A stretch of DNA of 64,000 bases from Oscillospiraceae bacterium (GTDB taxonomy: Bacteria; Bacillota; Clostridia; Oscillospirales; Ruminococcaceae), in assembly GCA_017991935.1 (NCBI GenBank), contig JAGOPP010000002.1:124001-188000 (forward strand), in the 5' to 3' direction. Positions within the stretch are counted from its first letter, which is position 1. Each line of letters opens with the position of its first letter. Made by a program: the position numbers and the translations under genes. This document shows positions 35,421 through 42,700 of this stretch, piece after piece. The notes under the pieces are model-generated. The model was given only the letters and a program-made list of their open reading frames with translations. It was not told the origin of the DNA and ran no database searches.

Positions 35421-35823
35421 GATCCCTCTCCTCTCTCGGTTCTTCTATTTCGGTCCCGCCGCATTCCGCGCAGATCCCCGTGAACATCAGCTCATATCCG
35501 AGGATCCGGAATCCGGCGGTGTCGCTGACTTTTTCCTCGATGCCGCAAAGCTCCGGCATCATGACGTCCCGCACTTTGCCGCACCTGAGGCAGATGATGT
35601 GATAATGCTTCATGGGGTTGTAATCGTAATGCGCGGGGCCGCCCGCCACCCTGAGATCCAGAATTTCCCCCTCCTCCGAGAGCTTGCCGAGGATCCGGTA
35701 GACCGTCGCCTTGCTGACGCCGGGAAACGACCGGTGGATCCACAGGTAAGCCTCCTCGGCGGTTGGGTGATCCAGCGCATGGAGGGCCTGAAGAACGATG
35801 TCTTTTTGCAGCGTATTCTTCAT
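35413..35823 (-). CDS. PerR/Fur family metalloregulator
   Basis: 136 residues. Winged-helix DNA-binding half (residues 1-75, PTAEEAYLWIHRSFPGVSKATVYRILGKL), regulatory metal residues in HYDYNPMKHYHIIC, and two CxxC structural zinc pairs (CLRCGK, CAECGG). The location in front of rubrerythrin and Hrb favours a peroxide sensor (PerR) over an iron regulator. Likely represses its own operon through the operator at 35841. Confidence 0.92.
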   Translation of the reverse strand: MKNTLQKDIVLQALHALDHPTAEEAYLWIHRSFPGVSKATVYRILGKLSEEGEILDLRVAGGPAHYDYNPMKHYHIICLRCGKVRDVMMPELCGIEEKVSDTAGFRILGYELMFTGICAECGGTEIEEPREERDHG

Positions 35824-35840
35824 TTTTAAAACGCCTCCCC

Positions 35841-35861
35841 AATTAGGAATTGTTCTTATTT
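35841..35861 (-). promoter_or_regulatory. Imperfect palindromic operator of perR-hrb-rbr
   Basis: AATTAGGAA-TTG-TTCTTATTT: 9-bp arms matching at seven of nine positions around a 3-base centre. It begins one base downstream of the -10 and covers the transcription start, a repressor position. Only partly like the Bacillus Per box (TTATAATNATTATAA). Confidence 0.6.
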
Positions 35862-35862
35862 G

Positions 35863-35890
35863 ATTATACCGAGATCCGAAGAAAAGTCAA
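35863..35890 (-). promoter_or_regulatory. Promoter of perR-hrb-rbr operon
   Basis: Reverse strand TTGACT (35890-35885), 16-base spacer, TATAAT (35868-35863). Confidence 0.82.
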
Positions 35891-35968
35891 CCTCTTTCGG
35901 TCACATTTTCATATTTTTTTCTCTTTCGCAGATACTAAACACAATCCATGATGGGGAGGGAAAAAATA

Positions 35969-36403
35969 ATGAGAAACGCGGATACCGTCAATCTGCTCAA
36001 AGAATGCGACGCCGGGACCAAAATGGGAGTCACCTCCATCGACGAGGTGCTGCCGACCGTAAAAAGCCCGGGACTGAAGACGATGCTTTCCAACTGCCGG
36101 GAAAACCACAAAAAGCTGGGATGCGAGGCCCGCGGCCTATTGGAACAGCACAACGCCGAGGGCAAGGACCCAAGCCCGATCGCCGAGGGCATGAGCTGGT
36201 TTAAAACGAACGTCAAGCTGGCGGTGGACGCCGGCGACGACACTGTGGCCGATCTGATGATCGACGGCTGCAACACGGGCGTCAAATCGCTGAACCGTTA
36301 CCTGAATCAATATCAGGACGCGGACGAGCAGGCGAAAAGCGTCGTCCGGCGCTTGGCCGAGGTCGAGGACCGTCTTGCGAAAGACATTCGCCCTTACCTC
36401 TGA
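35969..36403 (+). CDS. Small helical conserved hypothetical protein
   Basis: 144 residues, almost all helix, with no signal peptide or membrane segment. Residues such as MRNADTVNLLKECDAGTKM, CRENHKKLGCEARGLLEQH and DGCNTGVKSLNRYLNQY suggest a four-helix bundle like DUF2383/ferritin-like proteins, but without a clear full di-iron set. I have seen similar proteins in other Oscillospirales, without an assigned role. Start ATG 35969 follows GGGGAGGG. It is divergent from perR, which may hint at a stress role (inference). Confidence 0.75.
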   Translation: MRNADTVNLLKECDAGTKMGVTSIDEVLPTVKSPGLKTMLSNCRENHKKLGCEARGLLEQHNAEGKDPSPIAEGMSWFKTNVKLAVDAGDDTVADLMIDGCNTGVKSLNRYLNQYQDADEQAKSVVRRLAEVEDRLAKDIRPYL

Positions 36404-36419
36404 GCGCGGCGCCAAGAAA

Positions 36420-36479
36420 GCGCCCGTTTTCGGATGTCCCGCTTCGCCGGGGCCCGGGGACGGGCGCCGCTGTTTTTTT
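36420..36479 (+). terminator. Terminator after the helical protein gene
   Basis: GCGCCCGT (36420-36427) / ACGGGCGC (36460-36467) followed by CGCTG and seven T. Confidence 0.75.
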
Positions 36480-37992
36480 AAGAGGCGAGCTTCTCCCGCA
36501 GGCTGCTTTGCAGGCTGACGGCCGCCTGCACGTTGTTGACAATCACCGCGTCGGTGATGCCGTACTCGCCGATGAGCTTGCCCGTGCCTTTGCAGGATTT
36601 GCGGATGTCGACGACGACGATCTCCTCAAAGTAGTCGATCATATAGGGCACAAAGGCGTTGCCGTAGGATTCCTTGAAGATCAGGAGCTTCCGGCCGTTG
36701 TGATTTTCCGTCCGGATGACGGTCAGGGGCTGGTCGCCGCAGACGAACATCGAGGCGTAGCTTTTCGCGCCGCCGTTGATCGCGCTGCCGGAATAGGCCT
36801 CGCCGCCGCTGTAATAAGTCATGCTGTAAGTGGTCTTGGGGTAATGGCCGACCGTGTAATCCGGGTTCGCAAGCAGGCAGGCCGGGTGCGGCTCGGCCGT
36901 GTAGCCGTAGAGCGTGCCGATAAACCCGGTGTTGACGACGGTCGCGTAATCGGAGATCTCGCGCGGCGTGATGCCGAGGGCGTCGCACATCGCCGCGGAG
37001 GCGTAGTAAGCGCCGAGGCTGGTCCAGTGGTGGTCGGTGCGGTAATAGAGGTACTCGCCGCTGTGCCGCTTCATCAGGCCCGCCGCGTCGACCGTGACGA
37101 CGCCGGACATCATGGAATAGGTGTTCTCGATGAACGCGGACTGGCTGTCGTACGTGTTCGCGTAGCCGGAGGGCGCGTTGAAGGCGCAGCTCTTGGGCAC
37201 CAGCAGGCTGGCGACCCGGACGGAGGGGTACTTCGCGGCGAAATCCGTCAGGATCGAGGCGTAGGAGCCGCTGCCGGAGGAATTGGAGCTGAAATATTCG
37301 AGCGCGTAGTCGCCGCAGACCAGCACGTTGCCGGAATAATAGGCGTTGATCGTGTTGTGGTAATGGACGCCGCTCGCCGTCTCGTCGCAGAGTTCCACGG
37401 TCTGCGGCGCGGTGACGGGCTCCGCGGCGACCTGCCGCGGGGTCTCCGCGGTCCCGGCGGTCCCGGCGGTCCCGGCGGGATCAGCGGTTCCGGCGGGCTC
37501 GGCGGCGGCGCTGCCGGCGATCTTTTCGGAATAGCCGCAGACGGCGCAGGCGCGGGCCTCCCCTTTTATCACAAACGCGTGGCCCCTTGCCTCCGCGAGG
37601 ACCGCCCCGCAGACCGAGCAAATCTGCGGCTCCGTGCAGGTGGCCTCCGGCCCCGGCGCGTGGCCCTTCGCCTCCGCGAGGACCGCCCCGCAGACCAAGC
37701 AGACCTGCGGCTCCGTGCAGGTGGCCTCGGGGCCCGGCGTATGGCCCTTCGCCTCCGCAAGGACTTCCCCGCAGACAAGGCAGACCCGCTGCCCCGTACA
37801 GGTGGCGGCGGGCCCCGGCGTGTGGCCCTTGGCTTCCTCGAGGATCTCCCCGCAGACAAGGCAGACCTGCGGCTCCGTGCAGGCGGCCTCCGGGCCCGGC
37901 CGGTGCGTATGGATCTGGCTCCCGATCAGGCCGGCGGTCACGAGGAGCGCTCCCCCCGCCGCGGCGATCATCCTTTTGGGCACGCTGATCAT
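36478..37992 (-). CDS. DHHW-domain exported protein with tandem CxxC repeats
   Basis: 504 residues. N-terminal signal/anchor (residues 8-26), then about 4.5 repeats of 27 residues with pattern CTEPQVCLVCGAVLAEAKGH (residues about 31-145; DNA period 81 bp), a Thr/Ala/Gly/Pro linker, and a C-terminal DHHW domain (residues about 205-504) with RTDHHWTSLGAYYA. DHHW proteins belong to an SGNH-like group near AlgX/cell-surface polysaccharide acetylation proteins. Each CxxC...H repeat looks like a small zinc ribbon. Start ATG 37992 with AAAGGGAG. It is probably envelope-located; function unknown. Confidence 0.85.
   Translation of the reverse strand: MISVPKRMIAAAGGALLVTAGLIGSQIHTHRPGPEAACTEPQVCLVCGEILEEAKGHTPGPAATCTGQRVCLVCGEVLAEAKGHTPGPEATCTEPQVCLVCGAVLAEAKGHAPGPEATCTEPQICSVCGAVLAEARGHAFVIKGEARACAVCGYSEKIAGSAAAEPAGTADPAGTAGTAGTAETPRQVAAEPVTAPQTVELCDETASGVHYHNTINAYYSGNVLVCGDYALEYFSSNSSGSGSYASILTDFAAKYPSVRVASLLVPKSCAFNAPSGYANTYDSQSAFIENTYSMMSGVVTVDAAGLMKRHSGEYLYYRTDHHWTSLGAYYASAAMCDALGITPREISDYATVVNTGFIGTLYGYTAEPHPACLLANPDYTVGHYPKTTYSMTYYSGGEAYSGSAINGGAKSYASMFVCGDQPLTVIRTENHNGRKLLIFKESYGNAFVPYMIDYFEEIVVVDIRKSCKGTGKLIGEYGITDAVIVNNVQAAVSLQSSLREKLAS
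37580..37905 (-). repeat. 81-bp coding repeats in the DHHW gene
   Basis: Tandem units with an 81-base period (for example the GGACC/GGACT blocks at 37599, 37680 and 37761), each giving 27 residues with CxxC and GH. Unit identity is high but not perfect. Confidence 0.88.
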
Positions 37993-38026
37993 CAAACAAA
38001 GCTCCCTTTCCGTTTTTGTCCAGTTT

Positions 38027-38055
38027 ATTATACTTGACTTTTCCATATTTTGAAA
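38027..38055 (-). promoter_or_regulatory. Promoter of DHHW gene
   Basis: Reverse strand TTTCAA (38055-38050), 17-base spacer, TATAAT (38032-38027). Confidence 0.65.
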
Positions 38056-38129
38056 GGGGCGGCGTGGGAAAGCCGCGTTTTTTTTCAGTTCCGTTTTTTC
38101 GTTTCTTGGGTTCCGTGTCGAGAATTGCC

Positions 38130-38158
38130 TTTACTTTCTTTGGGGCATACGATATAAT
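38130..38158 (+). promoter_or_regulatory. Promoter of nrdJ
   Basis: TTTACT (38130-38135), 17-base spacer, TATAAT (38153-38158). No cobalamin riboswitch or NrdR-box pair was recognised in the 80-base leader. Confidence 0.82.
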
Positions 38159-38237
38159 TTAGCTATGCTTTTTCGTCTTTCGGATGGAGGCGGATTTGCA
38201 GTGGAGTGGAGAAAACATATAGAAAAGGATGTTACTT

Positions 38238-40493
38238 ATGAAGCTAACTGACAACGCGATCGCCGTGCTCGAACGCAGATACCTCGTCAAAAATGAACAA
38301 GGGGAATGCGTGGAGACTCCTGAGGATCTCTTCCGGAGAGTCGCGTCCGCCGTCGCCTCCGCCGATAGAAACTACGATACGGAAGCCGATACCGGCGCGC
38401 TTGCGGAGCAATTCTATCAGAGGATGGTCAACCTCGAATTTCTGCCCAACAGCCCCACGCTGATGAACGCGGGCCGCCCGCTCGGCCAGCTTTCCGCCTG
38501 TTTTGTCCTTCCGGTCGAGGACAGCATGATCGACATTTTTGATTCCCTCAAAAATGCGGCGCTGATCCATCAGTCCGGCGGCGGCACCGGTTTTAGTTTC
38601 TCCAGACTCCGCCCAAAAGGCAGCACCGTCCGTTCCACCGGCGGGGTCGCCTCCGGCCCGATCAGCTTCATGAAGGTTTTTAACATGGCCACCGAGGCCG
38701 TGAAGCAGGGCGGCACCCGCCGCGGCGCCAACATGGGCATCCTGCGCGTCGACCATCCGGACATTCTTGAGTTTATCGACTGCAAAAAGAACAACAGCGA
38801 GCTCAACAACTTTAATATCTCCGTCGGCGTGACGGAAAAATTCATGGAGGCCGCCCAGAAGGGCGAGCCCTATGACCTTGTGGACCCGCACACCAAAAAG
38901 GCCGTCAGCCAGCTCAGCGCCTCCGAGGTCTACCAGAAGATCGTCGAGGGCGCTTGGAGAAACGGCGAGCCGGGCATCCTTTTCCTTGACCGGCTCAACC
39001 GGGACAACGTCGTCCCGGCGCAGGGCGAGATCGAGAGCACGAACCCCTGCGGCGAGCAGCCGCTGCTGCCCTACGAGTCCTGCAACCTCGGCTCCATCAA
39101 TCTCTCCGTCCTCGCCAAGGAGACGGAGGACGGCGTCGAGATCGACTACGACCTCCTCAGCGAGATCGTTCGGGACGCCGTCCACTTCCTCGACAACGTC
39201 ATCGACATCAACCGCTACCCGCTCGAGCAGATCGACAGGACCACGAAGGCCACCAGAAAGATCGGCCTCGGCGTCATGGGCTGGGCGGATTTGCTGCTCA
39301 AGCTCGGCATCCCTTACTGCTCCGACGAGGCCGTCGAGCTCGCCGAGAGCCTGATGGGCTTCCTCACGGAGACCGGCCGCGCGGAGAGCGCGAGGCTTGC
39401 GAAAATCCGCGGCGCTTTCCCGCTTTTTGAGGAAAGCATCTACAAAGACGGCCAGCCGCTGCGCAACGCGACCGTCACCACCATCGCCCCGACCGGCACC
39501 CTCTCCATCCTCGCGGGGTGCTCCTCCGGCGTCGAGCCGGTCTTCGCCTACGCCTATATCCGCAACATCATGGACAACACCAAGATGGTCGAGGTGAGCC
39601 CCGTGCTCAAATCCCTGCTCGAGGAGCGGGGCCTCGCCACCGAGGAGCTGATGGGCCGGATCGCCGAGCACGGCTCCCTCGTGCACATTCTCGAAATCCC
39701 GGAGGACATCCGCCGCGTCTACATCTCCGCGCACGACGTCAGCCCCGAGTACCACATCCGGATGCAGGCCGCCTTCCAGAAGCACACCGATAACGCCGTC
39801 TCCAAGACCGTCAACTTTAAGCACGAGGCCACGCAGGAGGAGGTTCGCCACGTCTTTGATCTGGCGTACCGCCTCGGCTGCAAGGGCGTGACGATCTACC
39901 GCGACGGCAGCCGGGATTCCCAAGTGCTGAACATCGGCAAGGAGGAGAAAAAAGAGGAGACCCCCGTCGTCACGGTCGTTGAGCACGCGATCGTCCCGAG
40001 GCCGAGGCCCGACACCGTCTTCGGCATCACAGAGCGCATGCGGATCGGCTGCGGCAACCTCTATGTCACCGTCAACTACGATAAGGACGGCATCTGCGAA
40101 ATCTTCACCAACACCGGCAAGGAGGGCGGCTGCCCGAGCCAGTCCGAGGCGACCGCGAGGCTGATTTCCGTCGCCCTGCGCAGCGGCATCAGCATCGACG
40201 AGATCATCAAGCAGATCCGCGGCATCCGCTGCCCGTCCACCGTCCGCCAGCCCGGCCTCAAGTGCACGAGCTGCCCGGACGCGATCGCGAGGGTCATAAA
40301 GAAAGTCTACGACATGCAGATCAAAGGGGACACGAACGTCTCCGCCGAGAGCATGACTGCCGACCCGCCGCAGGCGGAGCTGGAAGCCTCCGGCCCGCGC
40401 CCGCTGAGACGCTGCCCGGAGTGCGGCGAGGTTTTGGAGCACGAGGGCGGCTGCGTCTCCTGCCGCTCCTGCGGATGGTCGAAATGTAACTGA
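38238..40493 (+). CDS. nrdJ: Adenosylcobalamin-dependent ribonucleotide reductase (class II)
   Basis: Reduces ribonucleotides to deoxyribonucleotides using coenzyme B12 to make the thiyl radical, with no oxygen needed. 751 residues: N-terminal PNSPTLMNAGRPLGQLSACFVLP with a catalytic Cys, active-site segment NPCGEQPLLPYESCNLGSINLS, ATVTTIAPTGTLS phosphate loop, and a C-terminal region with TSCPD and a zinc-finger-like CPECGEVLEHEGGCVSCRSC. No ATP-cone at the N-terminus. Start ATG 38238 with AAAAGGA. No other rnr gene is in the window. Promoter 38130 and terminator 40503 enclose it. Confidence 0.95.
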   Translation: MKLTDNAIAVLERRYLVKNEQGECVETPEDLFRRVASAVASADRNYDTEADTGALAEQFYQRMVNLEFLPNSPTLMNAGRPLGQLSACFVLPVEDSMIDIFDSLKNAALIHQSGGGTGFSFSRLRPKGSTVRSTGGVASGPISFMKVFNMATEAVKQGGTRRGANMGILRVDHPDILEFIDCKKNNSELNNFNISVGVTEKFMEAAQKGEPYDLVDPHTKKAVSQLSASEVYQKIVEGAWRNGEPGILFLDRLNRDNVVPAQGEIESTNPCGEQPLLPYESCNLGSINLSVLAKETEDGVEIDYDLLSEIVRDAVHFLDNVIDINRYPLEQIDRTTKATRKIGLGVMGWADLLLKLGIPYCSDEAVELAESLMGFLTETGRAESARLAKIRGAFPLFEESIYKDGQPLRNATVTTIAPTGTLSILAGCSSGVEPVFAYAYIRNIMDNTKMVEVSPVLKSLLEERGLATEELMGRIAEHGSLVHILEIPEDIRRVYISAHDVSPEYHIRMQAAFQKHTDNAVSKTVNFKHEATQEEVRHVFDLAYRLGCKGVTIYRDGSRDSQVLNIGKEEKKEETPVVTVVEHAIVPRPRPDTVFGITERMRIGCGNLYVTVNYDKDGICEIFTNTGKEGGCPSQSEATARLISVALRSGISIDEIIKQIRGIRCPSTVRQPGLKCTSCPDAIARVIKKVYDMQIKGDTNVSAESMTADPPQAELEASGPRPLRRCPECGEVLEHEGGCVSCRSCGWSKCN

Positions 40494-40502
40494 TCGCAAA
40501 CC

Positions 40503-40543
40503 AAAAATGCCGGCGGGGGCCTTCCCCTCCCGGCATTTTTTAT
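40503..40543 (+). terminator. Terminator after nrdJ
   Basis: AAAAATGCCGG (40503-40513) / CCGGCATTTTT (40530-40540). Confidence 0.9.
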
Positions 40544-40565
40544 TGAAAAATTTTGCCGCCTAAAA

Positions 40566-40581
40566 GTTCAAATTGAGTTCA
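40566..40581 (+). promoter_or_regulatory. Direct repeat GTTCA-N6-GTTCA before the two-component operon
   Basis: GTTCA at 40566-40570 and 40577-40581, start-to-start distance 11 bases (one helical turn), overlapping the -35. The same element with the same spacing occurs at 42636 before the GltS-like gene. Likely binding site of the OmpR-type regulator. Confidence 0.65.
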
Positions 40582-40601
40582 TAAAACAGATATGTTATAC
40601 T
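40573..40601 (+). promoter_or_regulatory. Promoter of the two-component operon
   Basis: TTGAGT (40573-40578), 17-base spacer, TATACT (40596-40601). Confidence 0.78.
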
Positions 40602-40625
40602 GGAGCCGCAAAGGGAGGCGGGCGT

Positions 40626-41297
40626 ATGACGAACATTCTGATCGTGGAGGACAACGCGGAGCTGCGCAGGCTGATGCAGATCTATCTCCGGCGCGCCGGC
40701 TACGGGGTCTATGAGGCCGAAAACGGCGCGGCCGCGCTCGACGTGATGGAGCACACCAGCGTCCATCTGATCGTCGTGGACCTCATGATGCCCGTGATGG
40801 ACGGCTACGAGCTGACCGCGGAGATCCGCGGGGCGAATCTCACCGTCCCGGTGCTGATCGTCTCGGCGAAGGACGCGCTTTGCGACAAGCGCGAGGGATT
40901 CCGCCGCGGGGCCGACGACTACATGACCAAGCCCGTCAACATGGAGGAGCTGCTGCTCCGCATCGAGGCCCTGCTCCGGCGCTGCAACATGATGCGGGAA
41001 TCCGTCACGGAGATCGGCGGCTGCACGCTCGACTCGGACGCGCTTTCCGTCTCGGATAAGGAAAACGCCGTCCCGCTGCGCCAAAAGGAATATCTGCTGC
41101 TGCGGATGCTGCTCTCCTACCCGAACAAGATCTTTTCGCGGCAGAACCTGATGGATGAGATTTGGGGCTACGACAGCGACTCCGACCCCCGGACCGTGGA
41201 CACGCACATCAAGCGCCTTCGTGAAAAGCTGTTAAACTTTACAGGGTTTGAAATCCAGACCGTCCGCGGGCTGGGATACCGGGCGGTGCTCAAATGA
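40626..41297 (+). CDS. OmpR/PhoB-family response regulator
   Basis: 223 residues. Receiver domain (1-120) with acidic pocket VEDN, phosphorylated Asp52 in VVDLMMPVMDGYE, and KP in YMTKPVN. C-terminal winged-helix effector (130-223) with RQKEYLLLRMLLSYPNKIFSRQNLMDEIWGYDSDSDPRTVDTHIKRLREKL. Paired with the histidine kinase that starts 14 bases after its stop. It probably binds the direct repeats at 40566 and 42636, so autoregulation and control of the downstream transporter are inferred. Confidence 0.95.
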   Translation: MTNILIVEDNAELRRLMQIYLRRAGYGVYEAENGAAALDVMEHTSVHLIVVDLMMPVMDGYELTAEIRGANLTVPVLIVSAKDALCDKREGFRRGADDYMTKPVNMEELLLRIEALLRRCNMMRESVTEIGGCTLDSDALSVSDKENAVPLRQKEYLLLRMLLSYPNKIFSRQNLMDEIWGYDSDSDPRTVDTHIKRLREKLLNFTGFEIQTVRGLGYRAVLK

Positions 41298-41310
41298 AGG
41301 GGGCCTTGAT

Positions 41311-42357
41311 ATGAAACGGATCCGGTTCCGGCTGGCTCTGACCTTTTTTATCGTCGTCGCGCTCAGCTCCGCCTACACGCTGAGCCTGTCGGCGCTGATC
41401 CGAAACGGCGAAATCCTCAATCGGGAGGATCTCGAGCACCTGATCTCCGAATACGCGGTCAAGGACGTCATTTTGCTCCTGATCTCCGCCTGTTTTGTGA
41501 TCGGCATGGTCGTTTTGATGTCGCGCCGCACGTCGAACCCGATCGTGGAGCTCTCCAAGGCGGCGGAGCAGATCGCCGCGGGCAATTTCGACGTCCGCCT
41601 CAACTTCAAGGAGCGCGCGGCCGGCAGGACGCTCGAGTATCAAGAGCTCCAGCGGAACTTCAACCTGATGGTCAGGGAGCTCAAAAGCAACGACTACCTC
41701 CGCAGGGACTTCATCTCCAACGTCTCCCACGAATTTAAAACGCCGCTCTCGATCATCGGCGGCTACGCGAGGCTGCTCCAAAGCGGCGGTCTCACCGAGG
41801 CGGAGCAGCGCGAATACGCCGGCTTCATCGCCGAGGAGACCGAGCGCCTCTCGGAGATGACCGGGAATCTCTTGCGCATCTCGCGCCTCGACAACCAGAA
41901 AATCACCGAAAAAAAGCGGACGTTCTCTCTCGACGAGCAGATCCGGCAGTCCATCCTCCAGCTCGAGCCGAAATGGCGCGCGAAGGAGCTCCGCCTCGAC
42001 GTGAGCCTGCCGGAGATCCCCTTCACCGGCGACGAGGACCTGCTCTCCTGCGTCTGGTTCAATCTGCTCGACAACGCGGTTAAATTTTCGCCCGCCGGCG
42101 GCGGCGTATCCGTCTCCCTGCGAAAGGAGAATTCCACGGTCGCCGCGGTCTTCGTAAACGATAGCGCCGGCGTCTCGGAGGAGACGACCGTCCGGGCGTT
42201 CGAGCTCTTTTATCAGCAGGAGGGCGAACACCGGAAGGAGGGCTTCGGTCTGGGGCTCGCGCTGGCGAAGCGGATCGCAGAGCTCCACGGCGGCAAAATC
42301 GCCGTCGAGACGACGCCCGGCGGCCGGGTCGCCTTCACGGTGAGGCTCCCCTGCTGA
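41311..42357 (+). CDS. Membrane sensor histidine kinase
   Basis: 348 residues. Two membrane helices (about residues 8-30 and 52-70) enclose only about 20 external residues, so it may sense through the membrane or a partner. HAMP domain (71-125), HisKA with phosphorylated His140 in FISNVSHEFKTPLSIIGG, and HATPase with WFNLLDNAVKFSPAGG (N box) and EGFGLGLALAKRIAELHGG (G box). Start ATG 41311 after AAGGGGG; an earlier in-frame ATG overlaps the regulator's end and has no ribosome site. Confidence 0.95.
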   Translation: MKRIRFRLALTFFIVVALSSAYTLSLSALIRNGEILNREDLEHLISEYAVKDVILLLISACFVIGMVVLMSRRTSNPIVELSKAAEQIAAGNFDVRLNFKERAAGRTLEYQELQRNFNLMVRELKSNDYLRRDFISNVSHEFKTPLSIIGGYARLLQSGGLTEAEQREYAGFIAEETERLSEMTGNLLRISRLDNQKITEKKRTFSLDEQIRQSILQLEPKWRAKELRLDVSLPEIPFTGDEDLLSCVWFNLLDNAVKFSPAGGGVSVSLRKENSTVAAVFVNDSAGVSEETTVRAFELFYQQEGEHRKEGFGLGLALAKRIAELHGGKIAVETTPGGRVAFTVRLPC

Positions 42358-42635
42358 TTTTTCTCCCGAATCAGAAACGCTCGTCCGGCAAGCGAATCGC
42401 CTTTACATGCAGATTCCCTTGCGTTTTTTCAGAAGCAAGAGCGCTTCGCCCGGAGACGGGCGGAGCGCTCTTTTTGCCGGGCGGTCCCGCGCGCGGGACC
42501 ATGGATGATCTCATGATATCCGGCCTTTTAAAAGATTCCAGAGAACGGCGGCCGTGAAGTTATCCCATAGCGATCGGCTTTCCGAAGGGCCTTTCGCTCA
42601 TTCAAGTCCGCCGCCACCCGGGACGTTTTTTTGCG
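42358..42635. other. Non-coding stretch between kinase and GltS-like gene
   Basis: Holds the kinase terminator (42438-42476) and a perfect 18-bp palindrome GGTCCCGCGCGCGGGACC (42483-42500). No coding frame with a ribosome site was seen. Confidence 0.7.
42438..42476 (+). terminator. Terminator of the two-component operon
   Basis: AGAGCGCT-tc-GCCCG / CGGGC-gg-AGCGCTCT hairpin followed by TTTTTG. Confidence 0.88.
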
Positions 42636-42670
42636 GTTCAAACATAGTTCACACGGAGGATTAGTATAGA
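42636..42670 (+). promoter_or_regulatory. Activator-type promoter with GTTCA direct repeat before GltS-like gene
   Basis: GTTCA (42636-42640) and GTTCA (42647-42651), 11 bases apart, in place of a good -35; a -10-like TAGTATAGA lies at 42662-42670. The second repeat stands 18 bases before the -10, against 19 in the two-component promoter. Confidence 0.62.
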
Positions 42671-42700
42671 GGTATCACAGTAACGAAAGGCGGTGCCTTT

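Noticed and set aside
38159..38237. Cobalamin riboswitch before nrdJ
   Set aside because: The leader is about 80 bases, too short for the aptamer, and has no B12-box.
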